Shown piece by piece: positions 1 through 6,100 of a stretch of DNA of 6,291 bases (position 1 is its first letter; each line of letters starts with the position of its first letter). Under the pieces are notes generated by a model. It was not told where the DNA came from and ran no database searches. It saw nothing but the letters and a program-made list of their open reading frames with translations. This DNA is from Acidobacteriota bacterium (lineage in GTDB: Bacteria > Acidobacteriota > Terriglobia > Acidiferrales > UBA7541). The position numbers were made by a program, and so were the translations under genes. Location of the stretch: NCBI GenBank assembly GCA_003224515.1, contig QHZC01000324.1, positions 1-6,291 of the forward strand, in the 5' to 3' direction.

Positions 1-489
1 GGAGCCAGAGGCCAGCACTTGCAGTGGCACGGGGCGCTTCATTTCCGCGTCGCGCCGCGAGGCCACCTGCAAAACATCATTGGCTCCAAGGTCCATAACC
101 ACAAATTGTCCGCCTTTGAGGAAACCGAAGCCGTACGCGCCGGGCTTCAAGGATTGACCGCCGATTTCCAGCGTAACTTCATTGAGCAGATAGGCCTGGT
201 ATTTCTCCTTGATTCCCGTGGAGTAACCTGAGCTGTCGACGAGTCCCGCGAGAATATACAAATCGTCAGCGAAGTGAACACCGCCGCTGTTGCGGAACTG
301 GACCGGCGCACTCTGCCCGCGAAAGAAAACTCGTTCCGGGAGAATTTTCGGGGTGATGTCTGCCGCCTTGAGGACAACTTCCTTCGCCTCAGCGCGAGGA
401 CTGCCGGCCATCGTCGTTTGCAGATACCGAATGGAGAAAGTCAGAAACAACATAGACAACAGAAAGAGGAATCTTGCGAACCGCTGCAT
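1..489 (-). CDS. Secreted protein of unknown function, N-terminal part (cut by window edge)
   Basis: The first 163 codons of a minus-strand gene are present; the 3' end lies outside the window. The ATG at 487-489 is preceded by AAAGGAG five bases upstream, which fixes the start. The protein opens with a signal peptide or membrane anchor: MQRFAR, then a hydrophobic stretch (about residues 7-19), with possible cleavage after TTMAG near residue 29. The mature part contains LPERVFFRGQSAPVQFRN and GGVHFADDLYILAGLVD, then YSTGIKEKYQAYLLNEV, LEIGGQSLKPGAYGFGFL and VVMDLGANDVLQVASRRD. This reads as a beta-rich exported domain with no catalytic motif I can name. I recall similar unassigned exported proteins from Acidobacteria, but give no family name. 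It lies downstream of the rhodanese gene on the same strand but 465 bases away, so it probably has its own promoter; I see none that is convincing. The frame is intact throughout. Confidence 0.85.
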   Translation of the reverse strand, partial: MQRFARFLFLLSMLFLTFSIRYLQTTMAGSPRAEAKEVVLKAADITPKILPERVFFRGQSAPVQFRNSGGVHFADDLYILAGLVDSSGYSTGIKEKYQAYLLNEVTLEIGGQSLKPGAYGFGFLKGGQFVVMDLGANDVLQVASRRDAEMKRPVPLQVLASGS

Positions 490-767
490 GAAGGCTCCTT
501 TCAAGATGCCAGAATCGTACAACAATCCCGAGGGTTTGCGCCCCAAACGCGACTGCATCCCGGTACGGGACAACGCGGCGCTCGAGTAAGAAAGAAATCG
601 GTGGAGTGGAGCGCTCCGAGTACCGAGAAGGGTGAAACGACTTTCGTGTTGAAGCGGGGGTAACGCAAGTTCTACAGATGATTCAACATGGGTGAGATGC
701 CGTGTGTCACCGTCTTGCGGCGAACGGAGGGCTACCAGGCGATTTCGTTCGAATGGGAGGAACACTC
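490..767. other. Spacer with no gene seen
   Basis: This stretch lies upstream of the minus-strand secreted-protein gene. Overlapping plus-strand frames here are rich in Arg and Ser, lack ribosome sites and overlap the real gene, so they are shadows. The ten-base palindrome GGAGCGCTCC at 608-617 is the only symmetrical element I noticed. No good -35/-10 pair was found for the minus-strand gene. Confidence 0.5.
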
Positions 768-845
768 TTGAAAACAGCCGTCAAGATTTCAGTCGCGATA
801 GCTGCCCTTTTTGGGGCCGCGTTTGCGACGCAGACATATGAATGA
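768..845 (+). CDS. Possible 25-codon signal-peptide ORF or gene remnant
   Basis: A TTG at 768-770 sits seven bases after GGGAGG (755-760), a strong ribosome site. It opens a short frame beginning MKTAVKISVAIAALFGAAFA, followed by TQTYE and TGA at 843-845. The peptide has the full shape of a signal peptide: two early lysines, a hydrophobic core, and a small-residue AFA cleavage motif at residues 18-20. After the TGA the same frame stays open to TAA at 921-923 and encodes YARAYQEETQSHLQHPKPAH, which is polar and not obviously noise. However, another frame (ATG at 842 or 845) is also open to about 935, so the direction of any decay is unclear. It could be the 5' stub of a secreted-protein gene broken by a nonsense change or indel, or a real tiny peptide. 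Function unknown. Confidence 0.35.
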   Translation: MKTAVKISVAIAALFGAAFATQTYE

Positions 846-926
846 TGTGTATCTTACGCGCGCGCTTACCAAGAGGAGACCCAGTCTCATCTGCAACACC
901 CGAAGCCGGCCCATGCGTGCTAATCA

Positions 927-956
927 AACCCGAATGAGCCGCGGCCGAGCCGGGTT
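927..956. terminator. Weak hairpin between convergent reading frames
   Basis: AACCCG (927-932) pairs perfectly with CGGGTT (951-956) around a GC-rich loop that contains GCCGCGGC. The stem overlaps the stop codon of the minus-strand rhodanese gene (955-957). There is no real U tract on either side: the minus strand continues TTGATT, the plus strand ATATCCCC. It could act as an inefficient terminator at the end of the minus-strand operon, but this rests on position and symmetry only. Confidence 0.25.
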
Positions 957-1461
957 ATATCCCCTTCTGAAAGGAATAGCCCTTTTCGACCCAATCGTTG
1001 GCGAAACTTGTAGGAAGAATAAGGACGCGCAATTTCTTAAATCCCGTGTTGCTCAAGGCCGTAAACGCGGGACGAATGTTGGGACATTTGTCGAACGGGC
1101 AGCACCCGCAGTAAATGACCAGATTCATTGATCGTGGGAGACCGCCCGCCCACTTTTTCAATTCTGCTAATCCTTGCTCGGTGGAAGCGGAGCCGTGGAA
1201 CGTAGCGCCGGGGATATGACCACCGGCGAAGAGGGTGTGAAACCCGACATAGACAACCGTGGGCGGCGTTCCTTTCTTGTCCCCGAGTTCATGAGCGAGA
1301 TCAGCCGGCTGGAGGGACTGCGCTGTGGTCCACGGATCCGGGGACTGCTTTTCCTCTCCTTGCATAGCCGGAACGGAGACGAGCGCCGCTGATGCAGCGA
1401 ACAAGACACTAAGAGCTGAAACCAAGAAAAGAGTTTGGAAACGGCTTCTTGCCGGCGCCAA
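955..1461 (-). CDS. Secreted rhodanese-like protein with Cys-rich active-site loop
   Basis: This is a 168-residue exported protein with a rhodanese fold. Residues 1-33 form a signal peptide (Arg5/Arg7, then hydrophobic FLVSALSVLFAASAALVSV), so it should act in the periplasm or be membrane-anchored. The rhodanese signs are YVGFHTLFAGGHIPGATF (residues 71-88), with the family's GHIPGA turn, and the strand-loop LVIYCGCCPFDKCPNIRPAF (114-133). Cys118 occupies the usual catalytic position after the hydrophobic strand; Cys120, Cys121 and Cys126 enrich the loop, which fits neither a plain thiosulfate sulfurtransferase nor a Cdc25 loop. A sulfur-transfer, thiol-redox or metal/heme-binding role is possible; the substrate is unknown. 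A longer frame begins at another TTG (1515) but adds 18 residues before the signal peptide and has a poorer ribosome site. The TTG at 1459-1461 has GGAGG six bases upstream, so I chose it. The gene starts 66 bases after the helical-repeat gene and is probably co-transcribed with it. Confidence 0.85.
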   Translation of the reverse strand: MAPARSRFQTLFLVSALSVLFAASAALVSVPAMQGEEKQSPDPWTTAQSLQPADLAHELGDKKGTPPTVVYVGFHTLFAGGHIPGATFHGSASTEQGLAELKKWAGGLPRSMNLVIYCGCCPFDKCPNIRPAFTALSNTGFKKLRVLILPTSFANDWVEKGYSFQKGI

Positions 1462-1467
1462 AAGAGT

Positions 1468-1472
1468 CCTCC
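1468..1472 (-). promoter_or_regulatory. Ribosome binding site that sets the rhodanese start
   Basis: On the minus strand GGAGG is followed by a six-base spacer (ACTCTT) and TTG at 1461-1459. This pairing favours the shorter protein, whose signal peptide then starts at residue 1. The upstream TTG at 1515 has only a poor AGGCGG-type site. Confidence 0.75.
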
Positions 1473-1527
1473 GAAAAACGTCCCGATTCCAGAGCGAATG
1501 GATTTGTGGATTCAAAGAAATGACCGC

Positions 1528-2432
1528 CTATCTCTTGAGTTCGGAGCGCGTGCGCTGGAGCTTGATGGCAGTGGTGCGGAGAGTTTCGGGAACGTTCTTG
1601 TTGGTGGTGAGGCGCTTGAGATCGACGGCGTTGAGCATGGGAAGCATGTGCATGGTCACGTCAAGAGGCGCCTTGGGATTGTTGATGAGGTTGCGGACGA
1701 CAGTGTAGTTCTTGCGGAAATTGCGGTTGCCGGCGATGAGGCGAAGAATCTCATCGGTGAGACTGGACATCGCAGCGAAGGCTTCCACTTCCTGGTCGGT
1801 GAGGCGGGGAGATTGGAGGACCGCACGCTGGACAACTTTGTTGTTGTCGCGAACGCCAGACGCTGAATCAGAGTCTGCCGTCTTGCGACGTCGGGTTCAA
1901 CCGCGGCAGCGGCTTCCGAGAGGGCGGCTTCGTCTACGGGATTGCCGGGACCGTGAAGCTCGTGGAGCTGATTTCTTTGATCGGCGGTCAGCGACGTGGA
2001 ATGTTCGAGAGCCGAGGCCAGTGCCGGAGATTCGCTGACGCGTTCGAGTTCTTCCATCAGCGCCTGGATGCCGAGAGTCGAGAGATAGCGAACGAGAGGA
2101 ACGAGATGTTCGGCAGGACAGTTTTTGTTTTGCACCATGGCGTCGCAGACGCCGGGCTTGTCGGCAAGATTCCTTGCCGCGTAAGAGAAGAGCGTGGGCA
2201 GAGCCTGCTCTCGTTTCAAGGCTTCGACGAAGGATTCGACAGGCTGCGAGAGAATCGCATCCTGCGCGCGGTTTGCGACGATTTCGACGGCGTCGCCCGC
2301 CAGAACCGCGAGAATCTCCGCGCGTTCCGCGGGAGCAAGATGCGCACCGCCGGTGCAAACGGCGATTTTTCGTTCGCGCGTGGCGCGCCCGTGGCGCAGA
2401 TCTTCCAAAACCTCAGGGCTGAGAGCTTCCAC
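1528..2432 (-). pseudogene. Helical-repeat protein of unknown function, frameshifted near 1854
   Basis: The gene starts with GTG at 2430-2432, four bases after the RodZ-like stop. In this frame it gives about 193 good residues and then degenerates into Ser/Thr/Arg-rich sequence ending at 1656. From 1854 the next frame (GTT CGC GAC AAC AAC AAA) continues smoothly as VRDNNKVVQRAVLQSPRLTD and ends with TAG at 1528-1530. Restoring one base between RLA and VRD yields a 301-residue soluble protein. It is built of short helical repeats: YAARNLADKPGVCDAMVQNK, NCPAEHLVPLVRYLS, LAVRDNNKVVQRAVLQSP, LRLIAGNRNFRKNYTVVRNL, INNPKAPLDVTMHMLPML and LTTNKNVPETLRTTAIKL. The recurring Asn-x-x-x-Pro spacing recalls leucine-rich-variant or HEAT-like proteins. 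No catalytic motif, signal peptide or membrane helix is present. Such folds are usually protein-binding scaffolds, so a cytoplasmic partner for the RodZ-like protein is possible but is inference. The break may be a sequencing error. Confidence 0.85.
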
Positions 2433-2436
2433 CGGA

Positions 2437-3174
2437 TTATGGCCTCAAGTCCTTTTGACTGAATACCATTGTACCGGAAGCCCCGGGCGCACCGAGGGGC
2501 GGCATGGCCTTGCCGTTCAATTCCAGCAACACTGCGGAGGAGTCCCCGGCGGTCACCTGGAATTGCTGATTGGCCGAAAAGTGACGCGTCTCCCCGGCAG
2601 GCAGCTCAGCGTCGAGAAGAGGTTTGTCGTCGGCGAGGATGCGGACACGCGTGGCGGCGGAGGTGGAGACGGAGAGGTCCGGGAGAGCCGCAGAGGAGGA
2701 TTGCTGCGTCGATCCCGGCGAAGTGGAACCGAACTGAGACTGAGGCTGCATGTCCAAGGAAGCTGCGGCGGACTTTTTTGTGGCGCGATAAGCGGCGTAG
2801 CGGCGCCAGCCGTAGCGCGTGGCGTAAAATAGTCCGGCGAGCAAGAGAAGGGCGATGAAAACGCCCAGAACGGGAAGCCACTTCGGGGGCGATGGAATGC
2901 GTTCCTCGGGTTTGGGGAGTGCCGCGTGCGAATGCTCCGCGCGGGCCATGTCGTACTCGCCGAGGAGTGCTTCTTCATTGAGTCCCAGATAGCGCGCGAT
3001 GGTGCGCACGAACCCGTGGCCGAAGACGCCGCCGGGCAGCTTGGCCCAATCTTCATTTTCCAGGGCTTCGACAAAACGGGCGCTGATGCGCGTGGCCTTG
3101 GTGAGTTCGTCCAGGGAGACTTCGCGCATCTCGCGCTCGCGCTTCAGACGCTCACCGAAATTTCCCCTGGCCAT
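2437..3174 (-). CDS. rodZ: RodZ-like protein: cytoplasmic HTH, one membrane helix, periplasmic C-terminal domain
   Basis: A 245-residue bitopic protein in the order typical of RodZ. Residues 4-72 form a helix-turn-helix domain of the HTH_25 type: FGERLKREREMREVSLDELT, ATRISARFVEALENEDWAKL and GVFGHGFVRTIARYLGL. Residues 99-118 are a membrane helix (WLPVLGVFIALLLLAGLFYA) followed by the basic stretch RYGWRRYAAYR. Residues about 140-168 are a Ser/Gln/Pro linker. Residues 174-242 form a beta-rich domain with RVRILADDKPLLDAEL, LPAGETRHF and a final VFSQKDL, matching the DUF4115 pattern. In known RodZ proteins the HTH domain contacts MreB and the outer domain works with the cell-wall elongation machinery; here this is family knowledge. 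The HTH does not imply DNA binding. The orientation N-in/C-out is predicted. ATG at 3172-3174 starts exactly at the domain; its ribosome site (AAGGA) is distant and weak. It is the first gene of the minus-strand operon. The C-terminal domain is short compared with E. coli RodZ. Confidence 0.88.
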   Translation of the reverse strand: MARGNFGERLKREREMREVSLDELTKATRISARFVEALENEDWAKLPGGVFGHGFVRTIARYLGLNEEALLGEYDMARAEHSHAALPKPEERIPSPPKWLPVLGVFIALLLLAGLFYATRYGWRRYAAYRATKKSAAASLDMQPQSQFGSTSPGSTQQSSSAALPDLSVSTSAATRVRILADDKPLLDAELPAGETRHFSANQQFQVTAGDSSAVLLELNGKAMPPLGAPGASGTMVFSQKDLRP

Positions 3175-3272
3175 GAACCGGAACCTGTCCTTGACGAATC
3201 GGTGGGGCCCTCGGTCTCGAACACCCCGACCCGGTCAGGGCAATCGGAAGGCAGGGTGGGATCCCTGAACGG

Positions 3273-3302
3273 ACTATAGGCGGAGGAATCCGACGGTGTC
3301 AA
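3273..3302 (-). promoter_or_regulatory. Sigma70-type promoter for the RodZ-like operon
   Basis: Reading the minus strand, a consensus -35 TTGACA (3302-3297) is followed by an 18-base spacer and the -10 TATAGT (3278-3273), five of six to consensus. Transcription should begin near 3266 and leave a 5' leader of roughly 90 bases before the ATG at 3174. It is the best promoter in the window and points at the RodZ-like, helical-repeat and rhodanese genes. Confidence 0.7.
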
Positions 3303-3872
3303 ACGGAGAGGAAAGGGGCCAGCGGGTAGCGAGTGGAAAGAAACGACCCCCCGTACACCCCCGTCCGACTGATGAATATCAAAAGAAAGAAGTTGCGCGA
3401 GGAGCAATTTGTAAGTGCAAGAAATGACAGGAGGACGATTTTGGCGGATGTGGAGTAGTGAGCTCCAGAATGGGAATTGTTGGTATGCCGCTGCACCCAA
3501 AACTTCCGCGAAAATTCGCAAAATTAGATACCTTTCAGGCATCCCAGCTGGTGCGCCGAAGGTGCATGAGGTCTTTTACGAAAACTGCCGGGGTGGCTGG
3601 GCACACGGAGACAGAGAGAAAATGATATTGATCGAGGATGTGGAGTGGCGCTTCGAGGCTCGGTGTGAACTGACACAGGGCAGAATAGGATGGGAGTATC
3701 AACTGGTTAAAAGCTATGCAGGGAATGGAATGGGGTGAATTGAGGAGTGGACGGCAATGGAGCGAGTTTGACGGCGTCGGTGCGCGCAAGACCAACTAGA
3801 GAAGAGAAAAGTCAGAAGCTCGCGTCACCTGCCGAAGAACGATCCGTTTTAGAGGACTGTGGCGCGATTGAA

Positions 3873-3901
3873 TTGACTTGGCAATTGGAAATGCTTAGGC
3901 T
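3873..3901 (+). promoter_or_regulatory. Possible promoter for the ankyrin-repeat gene
   Basis: TTGACT (3873-3878) matches the -35 consensus at five of six positions. After 17 bases comes TAGGCT (3896-3901), only a poor -10. If used, transcripts would begin near 3908 and carry a leader of about 125 bases containing the inverted repeat at 3967-3983. Spacing and orientation are right; the weak -10 keeps this tentative. Confidence 0.3.
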
Positions 3902-3966
3902 GGCGGCTAGCGCGAAGGGCGCATCCAGTCCGCGGAAAGGGCCGTGCCCACGTTAAGCAGCACATC

Positions 3967-3983
3967 GAAGGTTATGAACCTTC
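3967..3983 (+). repeat. Perfect inverted repeat upstream of the ankyrin-repeat gene
   Basis: GAAGGTT and AACCTTC form a seven-pair stem around the three-base loop ATG, followed by TTTC. It lies 52 bases before the ankyrin start codon. It may be an RNA hairpin in the leader, a weak terminator for anything transcribed across the spacer, or an operator-like site. The T tract is too short to call a terminator with confidence. Confidence 0.4.
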
Positions 3984-4035
3984 TTTCAGCCTGACTCGGG
4001 CGGACTCCAGGCGCAGTCATGAAAGGAAGGTCGTA

Positions 4036-5671
4036 ATGGCTGCCAAAGAACTGCCCGCTCGTCCTAACCTGGAACAATTCAAGAAACAAGCAAAGGACCT
4101 CGTAAAAATCTTCAAGGCTTTCCGGGCCCTTAAGTCCGGCGATTCCGAAGCGATTCAGCGAGTCAAGAAATATCATCCACGCTTTGCTAAACTGCCGGAT
4201 TCTGAAATCGCAAGCGCCAAGTTTGCTCTGGCCGATGCGCAATTGGTGATCGCGCGGGAGCACAACTTCGAGAGTTGGCCGAAGTTTCGAAAACACATCG
4301 AAGCACTGATTCGTGAGCGGACGGTCGCCTCGCTAGACGATCCGCGGGCGGCGTTCATCGAGGCGGCGTGTGTTCCGCGCGACTCCGGACACGCTTCGGG
4401 GACACTCGAGAACGCCAAAGCGATCCTGGCCGGGAACCCAGGGGTTGCGAGCAGCGACATTCATACGGCGGCCATTCTGGGCGACGAAGCCGGCGTGCGA
4501 CGGTCTCTCGCGCTCAATCCGCGGAACGCCACGGTGAAGGGCGGGCCACACGGGTTGGGATGCCCTCACACACCTCTGCTTCTCGAGGGCGGCGACGGCG
4601 CTGCTGGATGCGGGCGCGAACGCAAACACGGGGTGGACGGAGAAGAATCATCAACCTCGTCCGGAATGGGAGAGCGCGCTCTACGGCGCCGCCGGAGTTG
4701 CGCACCACGCGGAGCTGACCGGCCTGCTGCTCGAGCGCGGCGCGGACCCGAACGATGAGGAGACGCCGTATCACGCGCCGGAAACCCACGATAACGCCGC
4801 GCTGAAGGTCCTCGTGGAGAGCGGGAAGCTCAATGAGGAGAGCCTCGGAATAATCCTGCTCCGCAAGACAGACTGGCACGATTATGAAGGGATTAAGTGG
4901 TTGCTCGAACGTGGTGTTGACCCGAATCGAAGGACGCCATGGGGGAAAACGGCAATTCATAACGCTGTGCTGAGCGACAACGACGTCAAAATCTTCGAAG
5001 TGTTGCTGGATCATGGCGCCGACCCGACGCTCATTGCAGATAGCCCACACCGAGGGCAGCCCCGGTCTTCCGGTGCAGGGAGATCGGCAGTGGCGATGGC
5101 CGCGCGAAGAGGACGCCGTGATGTGCTCGAGTTCTTCGAACGACGAGGCATTCCCATCGAGCTTCAAGGCGTCGAGGGGCTGATCGCCGCATGCGCGAGA
5201 AACGATCGGACGAGGGTCCGCGCCATTGCGGGGCGCGAACCTCATCTCGTTCGCGAAATCGTGGCGGAGGGAGGCAAACTGCTCGCGGAGTTCGCAGGCG
5301 TCGGGAACACCGACGGGGTTTGGCAGCTCCTCGATCTCGGTGTGGACGTCGCGGCCATGTACAAGGAAGGCGACGGCTATTTCGATGTGGCGAAGAACAG
5401 CACCCCGCTGCACCTAGCGGCCTGGCGTGCGCAGCACGCGACCGTGAAACTCCTCATCGAACGCGGAGCGCCAGTGGACGTGCCGGATGGCAAGGGACGC
5501 ACGCCGTTGGCTCTCGCCGTACGTGCTTGCGTGGACTCGTACTGGACATACAGGCGTTCGCCAGACTCTGTTGAGATGCTGCTCCATGCGGGAGCGTCGG
5601 TTAGCGGCGTCTATTTTCCATCAGGCTATGCGGAAGTTGACGAGCTGCTCCGGCACCATGGCGCGAAGTGA
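4036..5671 (+). pseudogene. Ankyrin-repeat protein, frameshifted at 4552-4555
   Basis: The ATG at 4036 follows AAAGGAAGG. The first frame gives a charged N-terminal domain (residues 8-93: LEQFKKQAKDLVKIFKAF ... ADAQLVIAREHNFESWPKFR), a kind often found ahead of ankyrin arrays in Acidobacteria, then a first repeat (DIHTAAILGDEAGVRRSLAL, 141-160). After GGPH the frame runs into unrelated sequence ending at 4758. Dropping one G from GGG (4552-4554) gives GWDALTHLCFSRAATALLDA and continues without a stop to TGA at 5669-5671, for a 544-residue protein. Further ankyrin units include ELTGLLLERGADPND, GIKWLLERGVDPNRR, IFEVLLDHGADPTLI, GRSAVAMAARRGRRDVLEFF and STPLHLAAWRAQHATVKLLI. No signal peptide or membrane helix is seen, so it is probably a cytoplasmic protein-binding protein; its partner is unknown. 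As written, translation gives only a truncated N-terminal product. From memory, relatives have about 16 extra residues between CFSR and AATALLDAG, so this copy may also carry an in-frame deletion near 4585. Confidence 0.87.
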
Positions 5672-5683
5672 TGAGCGTTCGAC

Positions 5684-5689
5684 AGGAGG
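5684..5689 (+). promoter_or_regulatory. Ribosome binding site that sets the VOC protein start
   Basis: A full AGGAGG followed by a five-base spacer (AACAC) and ATG at 5695-5697 selects this start. The in-frame GTG (5668) and ATG (5671) overlap the ankyrin stop and would add nine and eight residues respectively before the fold; neither has a ribosome site. Confidence 0.8.
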
Positions 5690-5694
5690 AACAC

Positions 5695-6099
5695 ATGGCC
5701 ATTGAGATACGAGGCATGGCGCCGCTGCTGCAAGTCTTTGACATGCCCACATCCATTGGGTTTTACCGTGATGTATTGGGCTTCGAGGTCGTGAGCACGT
5801 CCAAGCCTAGGGGAGAGCACTTTGTTTGGGCACGGCTCGAGCGCAATGGCGTAGAGTTGATGCTGAACACGGCTTACGAAGAGAATGCGCGGCCGCCAGC
5901 GCCGGATCCCGCTCGCATTGCGGCCCACGACGATACGGCGATTTACTTCGGTTGCCCGGATGTGGATGCGGCGTACGCGCACCTCCGTGCCCGCGGCGTT
6001 GCTCGGAAGGAGCCCAAAGTCGCGCACTATGGCATGAAGCAGTTGTACGTCAGCGATCCCGACGGGTATAACTTGTGCTTTCAGTGGCCGGCGGGGTAG
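5695..6099 (+). CDS. VOC-superfamily (glyoxalase/bleomycin-resistance fold) protein
   Basis: A complete 134-residue protein made of two beta-alpha-beta-beta-beta modules, the usual size for this fold. Module one: LLQVFDMPTSIGFYRDVLGF (11-30), then HFVWARLERNGVELML (42-57). Module two: TAIYFGCPDVDAAYAHLRAR (81-100), then MKQLYVSDPDGYNLCFQWP (114-132); DPDGYN is the family's signature end. Aligned by eye with E. coli glyoxalase I, only Glu54 keeps a metal-ligand position; the others fall on Ala9, about Thr81 and Cys128. It is therefore unlikely to be a glyoxalase I of the known metal type and may be a ligand- or drug-binding member, or use another site. The substrate is unknown. It starts 23 bases after the ankyrin gene and is probably co-transcribed with it. 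The frame is intact and cytoplasmic location is expected, as no signal peptide is present. Confidence 0.9.
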   Translation: MAIEIRGMAPLLQVFDMPTSIGFYRDVLGFEVVSTSKPRGEHFVWARLERNGVELMLNTAYEENARPPAPDPARIAAHDDTAIYFGCPDVDAAYAHLRARGVARKEPKVAHYGMKQLYVSDPDGYNLCFQWPAG

Positions 6100-6100
6100 A

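Larger units (their letters stand above)
3303..4035. other. Long divergent spacer without a supported gene
   Basis: About 730 bases separate the RodZ-like promoter from the ankyrin gene. Open frames exist on both strands: plus 3415-3738 and 3747-3956, minus 3535-3795. They mutually overlap or lack a usable ribosome site, have unusual composition (Trp/Gly-rich on plus, Pro/Ser/Leu-rich on minus), and resemble nothing I know. The plus strand is purine-rich between about 3590 and 3850, with many GAG/GGA/AAG steps, and is less GC-rich than the flanking genes. The only internal signals I can list are a weak promoter at 3873-3901, an inverted repeat at 3967-3983, and an 11-base direct repeat GGATGTGGAGT at 3446-3456 and 3636-3646. 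Confidence 0.5.

Noticed and set aside
843..845. TGA in the signal-peptide ORF read as selenocysteine
   Set aside because: No selenoprotein family match, no visible stem-loop assigned as a SECIS element, and other frames are equally open downstream.
1656..1853. C-terminal tail of the first-frame helical-repeat ORF
   Set aside because: It is the out-of-frame reading after the missing base near 1854; the composition changes abruptly to Ser/Thr/Arg and the neighbouring frame carries the repeats.
1848..1860. Programmed ribosomal frameshift in the helical-repeat gene
   Set aside because: No X-XXY-YYZ slippery site, stop-adjacent shift signal or downstream structure was seen around the transition.
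3175..3266. Riboswitch or tRNA-like fold in the rodZ leader
   Set aside because: Only a short GGTC/GACC stem can be drawn; no known aptamer core or tRNA arms were recognised.
3144..3542. Minus-strand frame of 132 codons overlapping the rodZ start
   Set aside because: It runs through the consensus promoter and leader of the RodZ-like gene and overlaps its first codons in another frame.
3415..3738. 107-codon plus-strand frame in the divergent spacer
   Set aside because: GTG start with a poorly spaced ribosome site, Trp/Gly-rich composition of the kind produced by purine-rich DNA, no recognisable motif, and an overlapping minus-strand frame of similar length.
3747..3956. 69-codon plus-strand frame with fairly protein-like, charged composition
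   Set aside because: The only purine-rich element (GAGGA) ends directly before the GTG, leaving no spacer, and I recognise no family. It remains possible but unsupported.
4019..4036. Five-codon ATG...TAA leader ORF overlapping the ankyrin start
   Set aside because: It is formed by the ribosome-site sequence itself and has no ribosome site of its own; coincidence is the simpler explanation.
4514..5413. 299-codon minus-strand frame opposite the ankyrin gene
   Set aside because: Mirror frame of a GC-rich coding region; the plus strand encodes clear ankyrin repeats across the same bases.
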